Assembly (NCBI RefSeq): GCF_000620785.1
Contig: NZ_JIAI01000002.1
Coordinates: 366,110-430,109 of the forward strand
Source of the DNA: Actinospineispora acaciae DSM 45401
GTDB lineage: Bacteria; Actinomycetota; Actinomycetes; Mycobacteriales; Pseudonocardiaceae
Length of the DNA stretch: 64,000 bases
Direction: 5' to 3'
The first letter of the stretch is position 1; the number at the start of each line of letters is the position of its first letter. The notes under the pieces are model-generated. The model saw only the letters and a list, made by a program, of their open reading frames with translations, searched no databases and was not told the origin of the DNA. Of the stretch, positions 17,098 through 25,909 are shown one piece after another. The position numbers were made by a program, and so were the translations under genes.

Positions 17098-18309
17098 TCA
17101 TTGTCCACCGAGTCGTGGCTCGCTCGGGCCCGGGCGAGGTGCCCGGCGGACCGTGAGCAGGACCAGCAGCACCAGCGCCGCCCCGAGCCACAGCACGCTC
17201 GGCACGCCCAACGCGTCCATGACCAGGCCGCTGGCGGCCGCGCCCACGGCGATGGACATGTTGAACACGAAGCAGTACACGGCCGTGGCCGCCTCGGCGC
17301 TCGCCGGCGCCGCCGTCATCACCCAGGTCTGGAGGGTGACCGGCGCGCCGCCGTAGGCCAGGCCCCACACCAGCACCAGCGCGACCCCGCCCCACGGGCT
17401 CGCGCCGAGCAGCGGGAACAGCGCGAGCGTCGCGCCGAGCGCCACGGCGATGACCGCGGCGGCCCGGCCCGGCGTGCGCGCCGCCCTCGGGCCGGCGAAC
17501 ACGTTGGCCACCATCCCCAGCACCCCGTAGCCGAGCAGCAGCACGCCGATGACCCCGCTGCCGACCCCGGAGATGTTCAGCAGCGCGGGGCTCACGAACG
17601 TGTAGGCGCCGTAGTGGCCCGCGACCAGCAGCGCGGTGGCGAGGATGCCCGCGACCAGCGCGGGGTTGCGCAGCTGCGCGCGCAGGGTCCGCGGCCGCAC
17701 CGGCTCGGCGGCGGGCAGCCGCGGCAGCAGGATGAGCGCGGCGACGAGGACGGCGGCGGAGAGCCCGGCGAGCGCACCGAACGCGGCGCGCCAGCCCAGC
17801 CACTCGCCGAGGATCGTCCCGACCGGCACGCCGAGCACGGCCGCCGCGCTCACCCCGCCGAAGATCAGCACCATGGCGCGCGCCACGTACGGCCCCGGTA
17901 CCAGCCGGATCGCCAGGCTGCCCGCGGTCGCCCAGAAGCCGCCGATGGTGATCCCGACGAACACGCGCGACCCGATCAGCACCGCGTAGTTCGGGGCGAG
18001 CGCCGACACCGTGCTCGCCACGGCCATCACCGCGAGCAGCACGGCCAGCAGCACGCGCCGGTCCAGCCGTCCGACCAGCAGCGGGATGCCGACCGACGCG
18101 AACGCCGCGATCACGCCCGGCGCGGTGACCGTCTGGCCGGCGGCCCCGGTGGAGACGCCCAGCTCGCCCGCGATCGCCGGGATCAGGCCGACGGGCAGCT
18201 GCTCGGCGGTGATCATGGAGAAGATTCCCACCGCGACGGTGAGCACGCCGAGCCACATCCACGGCGTCGGGCGTTCGGTCTCCCCCCGTTGGGGCGCGGT
18301 CCTGGTCAT
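17098..18309 (-). CDS. MFS transporter, DHA1/sugar-efflux type
   Basis: This 403-residue membrane protein has about twelve hydrophobic segments. ITAEQLPVGLIPAIAGELGV in helix 1 and the weak loop motif GRLDRRVLLAVL match the AraJ/SotB/Cml group of exporters (small sugars, chloramphenicol-like compounds). The substrate is not predictable. ATG 18309 starts it. The TetR gene follows after 45 nt, and the HxlR gene lies upstream on the same strand. A strong palindrome (18382-18404) sits in the 124-nt gap before it. Confidence 0.85.
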   Translation of the reverse strand: MTRTAPQRGETERPTPWMWLGVLTVAVGIFSMITAEQLPVGLIPAIAGELGVSTGAAGQTVTAPGVIAAFASVGIPLLVGRLDRRVLLAVLLAVMAVASTVSALAPNYAVLIGSRVFVGITIGGFWATAGSLAIRLVPGPYVARAMVLIFGGVSAAAVLGVPVGTILGEWLGWRAAFGALAGLSAAVLVAALILLPRLPAAEPVRPRTLRAQLRNPALVAGILATALLVAGHYGAYTFVSPALLNISGVGSGVIGVLLLGYGVLGMVANVFAGPRAARTPGRAAAVIAVALGATLALFPLLGASPWGGVALVLVWGLAYGGAPVTLQTWVMTAAPASAEAATAVYCFVFNMSIAVGAAASGLVMDALGVPSVLWLGAALVLLVLLTVRRAPRPGPSEPRLGGQ

Positions 18310-18381
18310 GACGGGTCTCCGTTTCTGGGCAGGGCGGATCGCCCGCGCGGCCCGGCGGGTGTGTGAGGACAGGGATGCTCA

Positions 18382-18404
18382 GCCGATGAGGCCGGGCCTC
18401 ATCG
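18382..18404. terminator. 23-bp perfect palindrome after hxlR
   Basis: CCGATGAGGCC (18382-18392) and GGCCTCATCGG (18394-18404) are perfect 11-nt arms around one base. It begins 30 nt past the hxlR stop codon and 73 nt before the MFS start. It could be the hxlR terminator or an operator for the MFS gene. Confidence 0.45.
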
Positions 18405-18433
18405 GTCGGTGAAAGATGCGGTTGTGCCCGGTG

Positions 18434-18772
18434 TCAGGTGGTGGCGGTGGCCTCCAGCGGGACCCAGCGGTCCGCCCACCGGCTCAGGGTGTAGACGACG
18501 TCGTGCAGTTCGAGGCCCTTCTCGGTGAGCCGGTACTCGATGCGCACCGGGGTCTCGGGGTGGACGATCCGCTCGACGATGCCCTCCTCCTGCAGCTCCT
18601 TGAGCCGCTCGGCGAGCAGTCGGTCGGACAGCCCGGGAACGACCGCGCGCAGGTCGGCGAACCGGGTGACGTCCAGCAGCATGGCCCGCAGGATCACGCC
18701 GGTCCAGCGCTTGCCGATGACCTCGACGGCCTTGTGGTAGCGCGGGCAGAACGCGGAGTCGGTGAGGTCCAT
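18434..18772 (-). CDS. HxlR family winged-helix regulator
   Basis: The protein has 112 residues. An N-terminal Cys (MDLTDSAFCPRYHKAVEVIG) precedes the HxlR-type winged helix (FADLRAVVPGLSDRLLAERL, wing IEYRLTEKGLELHDVV). In this family an N-terminal Cys often senses electrophiles or oxidants. ATG 18772 gives normal family length, and an upstream in-frame ATG would add 12 residues. It is divergent from the DUF6191 gene. The inverted repeat 10 nt upstream is a likely self-operator. Confidence 0.88.
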   Translation of the reverse strand: MDLTDSAFCPRYHKAVEVIGKRWTGVILRAMLLDVTRFADLRAVVPGLSDRLLAERLKELQEEGIVERIVHPETPVRIEYRLTEKGLELHDVVYTLSRWADRWVPLEATATT

Positions 18773-18781
18773 GCGGCAGAG

Positions 18782-18798
18782 ACTAACGAATCGTAAGT
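18782..18798. promoter_or_regulatory. Near-perfect inverted repeat, candidate HxlR operator
   Basis: ACTAACG-AAT-CGTAAGT is a 7-3-7 inverted repeat with one mismatched pair, 9 nt upstream of the hxlR start. A related half-site GTAAGT recurs at about 18812. The region separates hxlR from the divergent gene at 18842, so one regulator could act on both. Confidence 0.45.
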
Positions 18799-18841
18799 TG
18801 GTGCACAAGAAGTAAGTCGTCTACTGGTCTACTGTGGTGAC

Positions 18842-19123
18842 ATGGCTCAGGTCGGCGCGCTCGCGGTCACGGGCTTCGTGCTGGTCACCCTGGTGGCCGG
18901 GCTGATCGCGCTGTATCGGGAACACCGCGCCGGCACCGCGCGCGTGGGAACGGCGGCGATGGAGGTCGATGCGCTGTTCTACCCCGCCCGGCGACACCAG
19001 CTCGAACAACAACGCGTCGTCGAGTTCAGCCTCGACGATCCGTCCCCGGGTGCCGGGGGATCGGGCCTGCTGGTCGACCTCGACTCGCACGTGGTGCGGG
19101 TGCGGCCTCGGTCCGGCGCCTAG
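18842..19123 (+). CDS. Small membrane-anchored DUF6191-like protein
   Basis: This is a 93-residue protein. Residues 5-25 (GALAVTGFVLVTLVAGLIAL) form a membrane anchor with the rest predicted cytoplasmic. The block EVDALFYPARRHQLEQQR matches what I recognise of the actinobacterial DUF6191 family. Function unknown. It is divergent from hxlR and close to its candidate operator, so it may be HxlR-controlled. It converges with the sulfatase-fold gene, with 7 nt between. Confidence 0.65.
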   Translation: MAQVGALAVTGFVLVTLVAGLIALYREHRAGTARVGTAAMEVDALFYPARRHQLEQQRVVEFSLDDPSPGAGGSGLLVDLDSHVVRVRPRSGA

Positions 19124-19130
19124 TGGTCGG

Positions 19131-20801
19131 CTAGTGGTCGGCGCTGGCGCGTAGCGGCTCGGTCCTCGGCCCGAAGGCGGTCAGGAAGCGGTCGCGGAAG
19201 GCGTCCATCCGCCAGACCGGGGCGTCGGCGCCCGGTTTCAGGCCGTCGTGCCAGCCCCAGGAGGAGATCCGGTCCAGCACGGCGCGGTCCTTGGTGACGA
19301 TCGTGATCGGCACGTCGCGGCTGGCGTTCGGGCCGGTGACGATCGGGGAGGGCTGGTGGTCGCCGAGGAAGACGAACACCAGGTCGTCGCCGCCCCGGGT
19401 CTCCAGGTAGGAGATCAGGGTGCTCAGCGAGTACTCGACGGAGTCCCGGTAGCCCGCGCGGACCACGGCGGGGTCCCTGGTCAGGATGGCCTGCGGCAGG
19501 TCGCCGGGCGCGGACATGGAGTTGAACACCGAGCCGTCGCCGACGTCCGCCCAGTCCACCGGGCGGGGCAGCGGCGACCAGGGGGCGTGGCTGGAGACCA
19601 GCGGGATCTCGGCCATCAGCGGGGGCCGGGCGGGGACCTCGCGTTCCAGGCGGTCGAAGGCGGTCAGGGTGTACTGGTCGGGCATGGTGGCCCAGCTGAA
19701 CTTGGGGCCCCGGTAGCCCAGGTTGCGCGAGTCGTAGAGCCGGTCGTAGCCGTAGAACGCCGCCTCCGGCCAGTCGGTGGTGACGCCGGGCATCACGCCG
19801 ACCGTGCGCCAGCTCGCCTCCCGGAACGCCCTGGTGAGGGTCAGGCGGTCGCTGGACTCCAGCTCGCGGTAGCGCTCCTGGTTGTCGATCCACAGCCCGG
19901 AGAGCAGCGTGGAGTGCGCCAGCCAGCTGGCGCCGCCGAACGTCGGCGAGGTGAGGTAGGCGCTGCGGGAGCCGAACCCGGCGGCGGCCAGCCGGCGGTC
20001 GCCGTCGTCGAGCACCGCGCCGACGCCGGGGGCGAACATCGGGTTCTGGATGGCGTCGCGCCCGTAGCTCTCCACGAAGGAGATCACCACGTCCTTGCCG
20101 CGCAGGGCGGTCAGCAACTGATCGCGCGGGGTGTCGCGGAAGGCGTCGGTGGCCAGGTCGTGGGCGAACTCCCGCTGGTCGAGGAGGTTGGCGCGCAGCC
20201 GCATCGCGTCGCCGTAGGCCGCCCCGGCCGCGCTCGCGCCCGCGACCGGCAGGCCGGGGGCGAGCTGCGCGCCGAGCAGGGCGCAGACGACCCAGACCGG
20301 GGTGAGCACGGCCAGCGCGCGGACGGCCGGGGTGCGGTGCCGGGCCACGACGCGGCTCAGGCGCAGCGTGGACAGCGCCAGCAGGACCGGGACGGCGGCG
20401 GCCAGCAGCACGGCGGCGACGACGCAGCCGATCGCGGCGGCCTGGCCGGACGTGCTGGACACGAAGCCGAACCCGTCGCCGAACAGCCGCCAGTCCCACA
20501 GCGGGTCGAACGGCCTGTCCAGCACCGAGGTGAAGCCCAGGTCGACGATCTTCATGACGGTCACCACGCCGAGCGCGGCGCCGAACAGGGCGGCCAGCAG
20601 GCGGCTCGGCCTGGACGGCAGGACGAGGACCAGCGCGGCGGCCAGCAGGCCCTCGACCGGGATCCGGGCCAGCGCCCACGGCGTGAGGCCGCCCGGGTCG
20701 CCGGGGGCGACGAGGGCGGCGAACACCAGCAGGGCGGCCGACACGGTGGTCACCCGTGCGCGGAGTCGGCGCGGCCGGCGAGGTCGCGTGGGTGACACCA
20801 T
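19131..20801 (-). CDS. Membrane-anchored sulfatase/phosphoglycerol-transferase-fold enzyme
   Basis: The protein has 556 residues. The N-terminal third (about 1-185) has four hydrophobic segments, and the rest is an extracytoplasmic alkaline-phosphatase-superfamily domain. DVVISFVESYGRDAIQNP opens the domain with a metal-binding region. SPTFGGASWLAHSTLLSG probably holds the nucleophile Ser/Thr, and VFVFLGDHQPSP carries late metal ligands. The layout resembles lipoteichoic-acid-synthase-like enzymes, but the actual substrate in actinomycetes is unclear. ATG 20801 is the first plausible start. It lies 59 nt downstream of the dha operon and could be read through from it. Confidence 0.8.
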   Translation of the reverse strand: MVSPTRPRRPRRLRARVTTVSAALLVFAALVAPGDPGGLTPWALARIPVEGLLAAALVLVLPSRPSRLLAALFGAALGVVTVMKIVDLGFTSVLDRPFDPLWDWRLFGDGFGFVSSTSGQAAAIGCVVAAVLLAAAVPVLLALSTLRLSRVVARHRTPAVRALAVLTPVWVVCALLGAQLAPGLPVAGASAAGAAYGDAMRLRANLLDQREFAHDLATDAFRDTPRDQLLTALRGKDVVISFVESYGRDAIQNPMFAPGVGAVLDDGDRRLAAAGFGSRSAYLTSPTFGGASWLAHSTLLSGLWIDNQERYRELESSDRLTLTRAFREASWRTVGVMPGVTTDWPEAAFYGYDRLYDSRNLGYRGPKFSWATMPDQYTLTAFDRLEREVPARPPLMAEIPLVSSHAPWSPLPRPVDWADVGDGSVFNSMSAPGDLPQAILTRDPAVVRAGYRDSVEYSLSTLISYLETRGGDDLVFVFLGDHQPSPIVTGPNASRDVPITIVTKDRAVLDRISSWGWHDGLKPGADAPVWRMDAFRDRFLTAFGPRTEPLRASADH

Positions 20802-20860
20802 GAGGACCCATCTGTGCGAGCTGTGGACAGGCGACCACACGGCCCGCCCCGCCGGATGGT

Positions 20861-23362
20861 TCAGGCTCGATGATGCCCGGTCGGTGGTACGGACTCTCGG
20901 GCGGTGTGCGCATCGGGGGCGGCCAGTGCTGCCCGGGCGAGCCTGGCGGCGTCGCGGGTGTCCAGGGCTCGGACGGCCTGTTTGGTCGCGGGGATCGCGT
21001 GCGGGGTGACCGACAGCTCGCGCACGCCGAGGCCGGTGAGCAGTGTGGCGGCCGGTTCGTCGGCGGCCAGCTCGCCGCAGACCGCCACGGTGGCGTGCCC
21101 CTCGGCGCCCCGGCAGGTGGCGTCGATCAGGCGCAGCACGCCGGGGTCGTAGGGGTCGCCGAGGGTGGCGACGGCGTCGTTGTTGCGGTCGGCGGCCATG
21201 GCGTACTGGGTGAGGTCGTTGGTGCCGATGCTCATGAAGTCGACGTGCGGGGCGAACGCGGCGGCCTTGAGCGCGGCGGCCGGGATCTCGACCATGATGC
21301 CGACCTCCAGGCCGTCGGGGTGGCCTCGGCCGACCCGGGCGACGGCGTCGTCGAGCCGGCGGCGGGCGGCGAGCAGCTCGTCCAGGGTGGCGACCATCGG
21401 GAACATCACGCTGACCGGGGTGTCGTGCGCGAGGCGGGCGATGGCGAGCAGCTGGTCGGCGAGCAGCCGGGGATGGGCCAGGGACAGCCGGATGCCGCGC
21501 ACGCCCAGGTAGGGGTTGGCCTCGGCGGGGGCGGGCAGGTAGCGCAGCGGCTTGTCGCCGCCGACGTCGAGGGTGCGCAGGGTGATCCGGCGCCCGCCGA
21601 GCGCGTCGGCGATGTCGCGGTAGATGGCCTCCTGCTCGTCCACGCCGGGCGGGTCGGCGCGGCCGAGGAACAGGAACTCGGTGCGGACCAGGCCGGCGTG
21701 GTCGGCGCCGAGCCGGGCGGCGGCGACCGCGTCGTCGAGCGAGCCGATGTTGGCGCCGACGGCGATGTGGACGCCGTCGCGGGTGGCGGCGGGTTCGGTG
21801 GCGTGCGCGAGCGCGCGCTCGGCGGCGTCGGCGAGCTGGGCGGCGCGGTCGCGGTAGGAGCGTTGGGTCGCGGGCGGTGGGTTGATCACGAACTCGCCGA
21901 GGGTGCCGTCGACGACGAGGGGGGCGTCCTCGGCGATGTCCAGGACGGCGGGTCCGGCGGTGACGACGGCGGGGATGCCCTTGGCGCGGAGCAGGATCGC
22001 GGCGTGCGCGGTGGGGCTGTCGTAGGCCAGGAGGACGGCGGTCACGGTCGCGGGGTCCAGCTCGGCGGCCTGGGCGGGGGTGAGCTCGGCGGCCACCAGG
22101 ACGCCGGGGGGCTTCGGCGCGGCGGTGTGGGTCCGCGCGTTGTCGCCCAGGAGTGCTCGGAGGACCTGGTCGCCGACGGCGCGCGCGTCCGCGGCGCGGG
22201 CCTGCTGGTACGGGTCGGGCAGGGCGGCCAGTTGGTCGCTCAGGGCGGCGATCGCCTCGGCCCAGGACCGTGGGGCGGACCGGCCGGTGTCGATGTTCGT
22301 GCGAACCTGGTGGAGCAGGTCGGTGTCGTCGAGCAGCAGCAGGTGCGCGTCGAAGATCGCGGCTTCCGGTTCGTCGAGGTCGGCGGCGGTGCGGGCGCGC
22401 AGCCGGGCGATGTCGTCGCGGACGGTGGCGATGGCCCGGTCGAGGCGGTGCCGTTCGGCGGTGGGGTCGGCGGCGGTGTCGTCGTCCGTGGGGATCTCGA
22501 TCACGGACGCGCCCGGGGTGCGGGCCGGGCCGATGCCGATGCCGGGGGAGGCGGGCATCGGGCCGTGGGTCCGTTGCGGTCGGGCAGCGGGTTGGGATGG
22601 CGCTGGCGCGGGTGCTTGTGACGCCGGCTCGTCGAAGTTGCGGGCGGCCAGGGCGAGGATGTCGTCGAGCGCGGCGCGGGCGTGGGCGCCGGTGGTGCGC
22701 AGCTCGATCTCGTGGCCCGGCAGCGCGCCCAGGGTGGCGATCCTGGACAGGCTGGAGGCGGGCACCCACGGTGAGCCGGTGGTGCGGTTGCGCAGCTCGC
22801 CGGTGGCGTCGTAGCGGCCGATCAGCCCGACCAGCCGGGCGGCCGGGCGGGCGTGCAGGCCGTGCTCGTTTGCCAGCGTGAACACGCCGCTGACCGCCCC
22901 GGCGGGCTCGTCGCTCGGTTCGGTGTCGGTCCCGGTCGGTGGAGAGTCAGGCGGTGCGAGCTGGGCGGTCTTGCCGGCCAGCGCGGACTGCGCCTCGGCG
23001 GCCACCTCGGCGAGCGACGCGCCCCCGGCGGCCGCCACCGCCGCCACCACCAGGCCCTCGACCAGCGGGGCCGGGCACAGCGCCACCCGCGCCCGTACCT
23101 CGTCGTCGAGCAGCTCCAGGGCCAGCTCGGCGGAGAGCACCGCGCTGCCCAGGTCCATCAGCACGGCCACCCCGTCACCGCGGTCGACCTCGGAGATCGC
23201 CTCGACGATCTGGGCGGCGTCGGTGCCGAACGTGGTCTCGTCCAGCCCGGCGGCGATGCCGATCCGCGCCCGGTCGCCGTGCAGCATCTCCGAGGCCAGC
23301 GCGACCGCCGCCCTGGCCAGCGGGCGGCTGTGCGACACCACGACGAGCCCCACCTCGGCCAT
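20861..23362 (-). CDS. dhaM: DhaM-HPr-Enzyme I fusion (PTS phosphotransfer for dihydroxyacetone kinase)
   Basis: This 833-residue protein joins three phosphotransfer modules. Residues 1-130 are the mannose-type EIIA DhaM domain with active His11 (GLVVVSHSRPLA). About 157-243 is HPr with His170 (NEHGLHARPAA). About 268-833 is PTS Enzyme I with His453 (SPTAHAAILLRAKGIPAVV), the PEP-binding GTNDLTQYAMAADRNN and the catalytic Cys in VAVCGELAADEP. It would pass phosphate from PEP through EI and HPr to DhaM and then to ADP bound on DhaL. It starts 3 nt after dhaL. An Ala/Pro-rich linker (248-262) separates HPr from EI. Confidence 0.95.
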   Translation of the reverse strand: MAEVGLVVVSHSRPLARAAVALASEMLHGDRARIGIAAGLDETTFGTDAAQIVEAISEVDRGDGVAVLMDLGSAVLSAELALELLDDEVRARVALCPAPLVEGLVVAAVAAAGGASLAEVAAEAQSALAGKTAQLAPPDSPPTGTDTEPSDEPAGAVSGVFTLANEHGLHARPAARLVGLIGRYDATGELRNRTTGSPWVPASSLSRIATLGALPGHEIELRTTGAHARAALDDILALAARNFDEPASQAPAPAPSQPAARPQRTHGPMPASPGIGIGPARTPGASVIEIPTDDDTAADPTAERHRLDRAIATVRDDIARLRARTAADLDEPEAAIFDAHLLLLDDTDLLHQVRTNIDTGRSAPRSWAEAIAALSDQLAALPDPYQQARAADARAVGDQVLRALLGDNARTHTAAPKPPGVLVAAELTPAQAAELDPATVTAVLLAYDSPTAHAAILLRAKGIPAVVTAGPAVLDIAEDAPLVVDGTLGEFVINPPPATQRSYRDRAAQLADAAERALAHATEPAATRDGVHIAVGANIGSLDDAVAAARLGADHAGLVRTEFLFLGRADPPGVDEQEAIYRDIADALGGRRITLRTLDVGGDKPLRYLPAPAEANPYLGVRGIRLSLAHPRLLADQLLAIARLAHDTPVSVMFPMVATLDELLAARRRLDDAVARVGRGHPDGLEVGIMVEIPAAALKAAAFAPHVDFMSIGTNDLTQYAMAADRNNDAVATLGDPYDPGVLRLIDATCRGAEGHATVAVCGELAADEPAATLLTGLGVRELSVTPHAIPATKQAVRALDTRDAARLARAALAAPDAHTARESVPPTGHHRA

Positions 23363-23365
23363 GCG

Positions 23366-24019
23366 TCAGCCCTGGGTGTCGGCGAGCGCTGTCATCAACG
23401 CCGTGATGAGCAGGGCGGCCGAGGTGGCGCCGGGGTCCTGGTGGCCGACGCTGCGCTGCCCGAGGTAGCTGGCGCGGCCCTTGCGGGCCAGCATCGGGGC
23501 GGTGGCGTCCCGGCCGGCCTCGGCGGCCGTCGCGGCCCGGCGCAGCGCGTCCGCCAGCCCGGCGCCGGAGGCCAGCGCCTCGTCCAGCGCGTCGGCGGCC
23601 GGGGCCAGCGCGTCGAACATCGTCTTGTCCCCGGCCTCGGCCTTGCCGCGCTGCACCACGCCGTCCAGGCCGGCCCGGATCGCCGAGGCCAGCGCGGCGG
23701 CGTCCAGCTCCGGGGCGTCGCCCGCCGCGGTGCCCATCCGCAGGAAGAACGTGCCGTACAGCGGCCCGGACGCCCCGCCGACGCGGCTGACCAGCGTCAT
23801 GCCCACCTGCTTGAGCAGCGCGGCCGGCCCGGCCGGCGGTGAGGCGTCCAGGGCGTCGCGCACCGCCGTCATGCCCCGGTCCATGTTGATGCCGTGGTCG
23901 GCGTCCCCGATCGCCGCGTCCAGTTCGGTCAGCCGCTGCTTCTCGGCGGCGACGACCCTGGCGAACTCCCGGACCCACCTGGCCAGCGCCGCCGTGTCCG
24001 CCGTGCCCGCTGTGTCCAT
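23366..24019 (-). CDS. dhaL: Dihydroxyacetone kinase subunit DhaL
   Basis: The protein has 217 residues. It is the ADP-binding subunit of PTS-type dihydroxyacetone kinase and transfers phosphate from ADP-bound coenzyme to dihydroxyacetone on DhaK. The Mg/nucleotide motif LDAAIGDADHGINMDRG (about 33-49), SRVGGASGPLYGTFF (about 78-92), GDKTMFDALAP and GRASYLGQRSVGHQDPGA are all present. It lies between dhaK and the dhaM fusion with 3-nt gaps, in one operon. Confidence 0.96.
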   Translation of the reverse strand: MDTAGTADTAALARWVREFARVVAAEKQRLTELDAAIGDADHGINMDRGMTAVRDALDASPPAGPAALLKQVGMTLVSRVGGASGPLYGTFFLRMGTAAGDAPELDAAALASAIRAGLDGVVQRGKAEAGDKTMFDALAPAADALDEALASGAGLADALRRAATAAEAGRDATAPMLARKGRASYLGQRSVGHQDPGATSAALLITALMTALADTQG

Positions 24020-24022
24020 GCC

Positions 24023-25021
24023 CTAGATCCCCCACCGCAGGCCGGGCGTGCGGACCGGCGCGTCCCACAGCTCCAGCAGCTCGTCGTCCACCCGCAGCAG
24101 GGTGACCGAGCAGCCGGCCATCTCCAGGCTGGTGATGTAGTTGCCCACCAGCGAGCGGGCGATCCCGACGCCGGCCCGCTCCAGGACCGAGGCCACCTCG
24201 GCGTACATCAGGTACAGCTCCAGCAGCGGGGTGCCGCCCATGCCGTTGACGAACGCGAGCACCGAGTCGCCGCCGGACAGGCCCAGGTCGGACACGATCG
24301 GTTCGAGCAGCCGCTCGGCGACCCGCCTGGCCGGCTCCAGCGGCACCCGCTCGCGGCCCGGCTCGCCGTGGATGCCGATCCCGATCTCCATCTCGTCGTC
24401 CGGCAGGTCGAACGTGGGCTTCCCGGCGGCCGGGACGGTGCACGAGGTCAGCGCCATGCCCATGCTGCGGGCGCCGGCGTTGACCTTCTTCGCGACGTCG
24501 GCGACCGCCGCGAGCGGCCGGCCCGCCTCGGCGGCCGCGCCGGCGATCTTCTCCACCAGCACCGTGGCGCCGACCCCGCGCCGGCCGGCGGTGTAGAGGC
24601 TGTCCCGCACCGCGACGTCGTCGTCGATCACCACCGAGGCAACCTCGACGCCGTCGGCGGCCGCCAGCTCGGCGGCCATGTCGAAGTTCATCACGTCGCC
24701 GGTGTAGTTCTTCACGATGTGCAGCACGCCGGCGCCGCCGTCGACGTACCTGGTCGCGGCCAGCATCTGATCCGGCACCGGGGAGGTGAACACCTCGCCC
24801 GCGCACGCCGCGTCGAGCATCCCCGGCCCGACGAAGCCGCCGTGCATCGGTTCGTGCCCCGACCCGCCGCCGGAGACCAGCCCGACCTTCCCGCGCACCG
24901 GCGCGTCGGCCCGGTACACCACCCGGTTCTCGTGGTCGACCTTCAGCTCGGGATGCGCCGCCGCGACCCCGCGCAGCGCGTCGGACACGACCTCGGACGG
25001 ATCGTTGATCAGCTTCTTCAT
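24023..25021 (-). CDS. dhaK: Dihydroxyacetone kinase subunit DhaK
   Basis: The protein has 332 residues. It is the substrate-binding subunit and holds dihydroxyacetone covalently on a His. [19 protein letters not shown] (about 45-63) and the active-site His in [15 protein letters not shown] (about 205-219) are present. ATG 25021 follows AGGGGA. A start 24 nt upstream is possible but lacks a ribosome binding site. It is first in the dha operon and divergent from an IclR gene, whose palindromic site at 25054-25068 lies in the shared upstream region. Together the genes phosphorylate dihydroxyacetone to enter glycolysis. Confidence 0.96.
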   Translation of the reverse strand: MKKLINDPSEVVSDALRGVAAAHPELKVDHENRVVYRADAPVRGKVGLVSGGGSGHEPMHGGFVGPGMLDAACAGEVFTSPVPDQMLAATRYVDGGAGVLHIVKNYTGDVMNFDMAAELAAADGVEVASVVIDDDVAVRDSLYTAGRRGVGATVLVEKIAGAAAEAGRPLAAVADVAKKVNAGARSMGMALTSCTVPAAGKPTFDLPDDEMEIGIGIHGEPGRERVPLEPARRVAERLLEPIVSDLGLSGGDSVLAFVNGMGGTPLLELYLMYAEVASVLERAGVGIARSLVGNYITSLEMAGCSVTLLRVDDELLELWDAPVRTPGLRWGI

Positions 25022-25053
25022 CGCGTCCCCTGGGTTCCGGTTCACGAATTTCG

Positions 25054-25068
25054 TTCGACGATGTCGAA
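25054..25068. promoter_or_regulatory. Inverted repeat, candidate IclR operator
   Basis: TTCGAC-GAT-GTCGAA is a perfect 6-3-6 inverted repeat, 33 nt upstream of dhaK and 66 nt upstream of the divergent IclR gene. Length and AT-flanked symmetry fit an IclR-type site. It probably controls both directions. Confidence 0.55.
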
Positions 25069-25134
25069 TGTGGTGTGGAACATACGCTACTGTTGCGCCA
25101 CAGACAAGGCTGTGAACCCGAAGGAGCCGGTCAG

Positions 25135-25902
25135 GTGATCCAGGCGGTGGACCGCGCGCTGCGCATCCTCACCGTGCTGCAGGGCGCGCGGCGGCTGAAC
25201 CTCGGCGAGATCGCCGCCCGGCTCGACCTGGCGCCGTCCACCGTGCACGGGCTGATCCGGACCCTGCTCGCGCACGGCATGGTGCAGCAGGAACGCGACT
25301 CCGGGCGCTACCGCCTCGGCCCGGCCACGCTGCGCCTGGGCAACGTCTACCTGGACACGCTGGAGCTGCGCTCCCGGGTGGCGATCTGGGCCGAGGACCT
25401 GGCCCGCCGCACCGGGTGCGCGGTCCGGACCGGCGTGCTGCTCTTCGACGAGGTGGTGGTGGTCGCCCACGAACCGCGCCCGGACGGCACCCGCCAGATG
25501 CCCGAGGTCGGGATCGTCATCCCGGCGCACGCCAGCGCGGTGGGCAAGGCGCTGCTCGCGTTCGACGCCGACGCCTACGCCGCGCTCACCGCCGCCGGCC
25601 ACACCCTGCGCGGTATGACCGGCCGCACCATCACCCACCCCGCCGCCCTGCGCGACGAGCTGGACGCCGTTGCCGGCACCGGCATCGCCACCGAGAACGA
25701 GGAGGCCGTGCTCGGCGAGTGCGCCGCGGCCGCGCCACTGGCCGACGCGACCGGGCTCACCCCCGGCGCCATCTCCCTGGTCGTGCCCGCCGCCCGCTGG
25801 CCGCTGCCCCCCGACGCGCTCGACGCCCTGCGCGACACCGCCCGCGCGATCTCCCGCGAACTGGGCGCCCCCACCTGGCCGCCGCCCGCCGCCCGTCCGT
25901 GA
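25135..25902 (+). CDS. IclR family transcriptional regulator
   Basis: The protein has 255 residues. The winged HTH is at about 4-60 ([20 protein letters not shown]) and the C-terminal IclR effector domain at about 75-245 ([20 protein letters not shown]). GTG 25135 is chosen because AAGGAG lies 8 nt upstream and the residue after it starts the usual IclR helix. It is divergent from dhaK, so dihydroxyacetone or a related metabolite is the likely effector. It converges with the metallo-hydrolase gene with 7 nt between. Confidence 0.9.
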   Translation: MIQAVDRALRILTVLQGARRLNLGEIAARLDLAPSTVHGLIRTLLAHGMVQQERDSGRYRLGPATLRLGNVYLDTLELRSRVAIWAEDLARRTGCAVRTGVLLFDEVVVVAHEPRPDGTRQMPEVGIVIPAHASAVGKALLAFDADAYAALTAAGHTLRGMTGRTITHPAALRDELDAVAGTGIATENEEAVLGECAAAAPLADATGLTPGAISLVVPAARWPLPPDALDALRDTARAISRELGAPTWPPPAARP

Positions 25903-25909
25903 TCGCCTC

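Noticed and set aside
19131..22769. A single open frame of 1212 codons on the minus strand
   Set aside because: The first 650 codons are Arg/Pro-rich and lie antiphase to the DhaM-HPr-EI gene, which has all catalytic motifs. Only the last 556 codons form a real membrane enzyme. The long frame is a by-product of very high GC.
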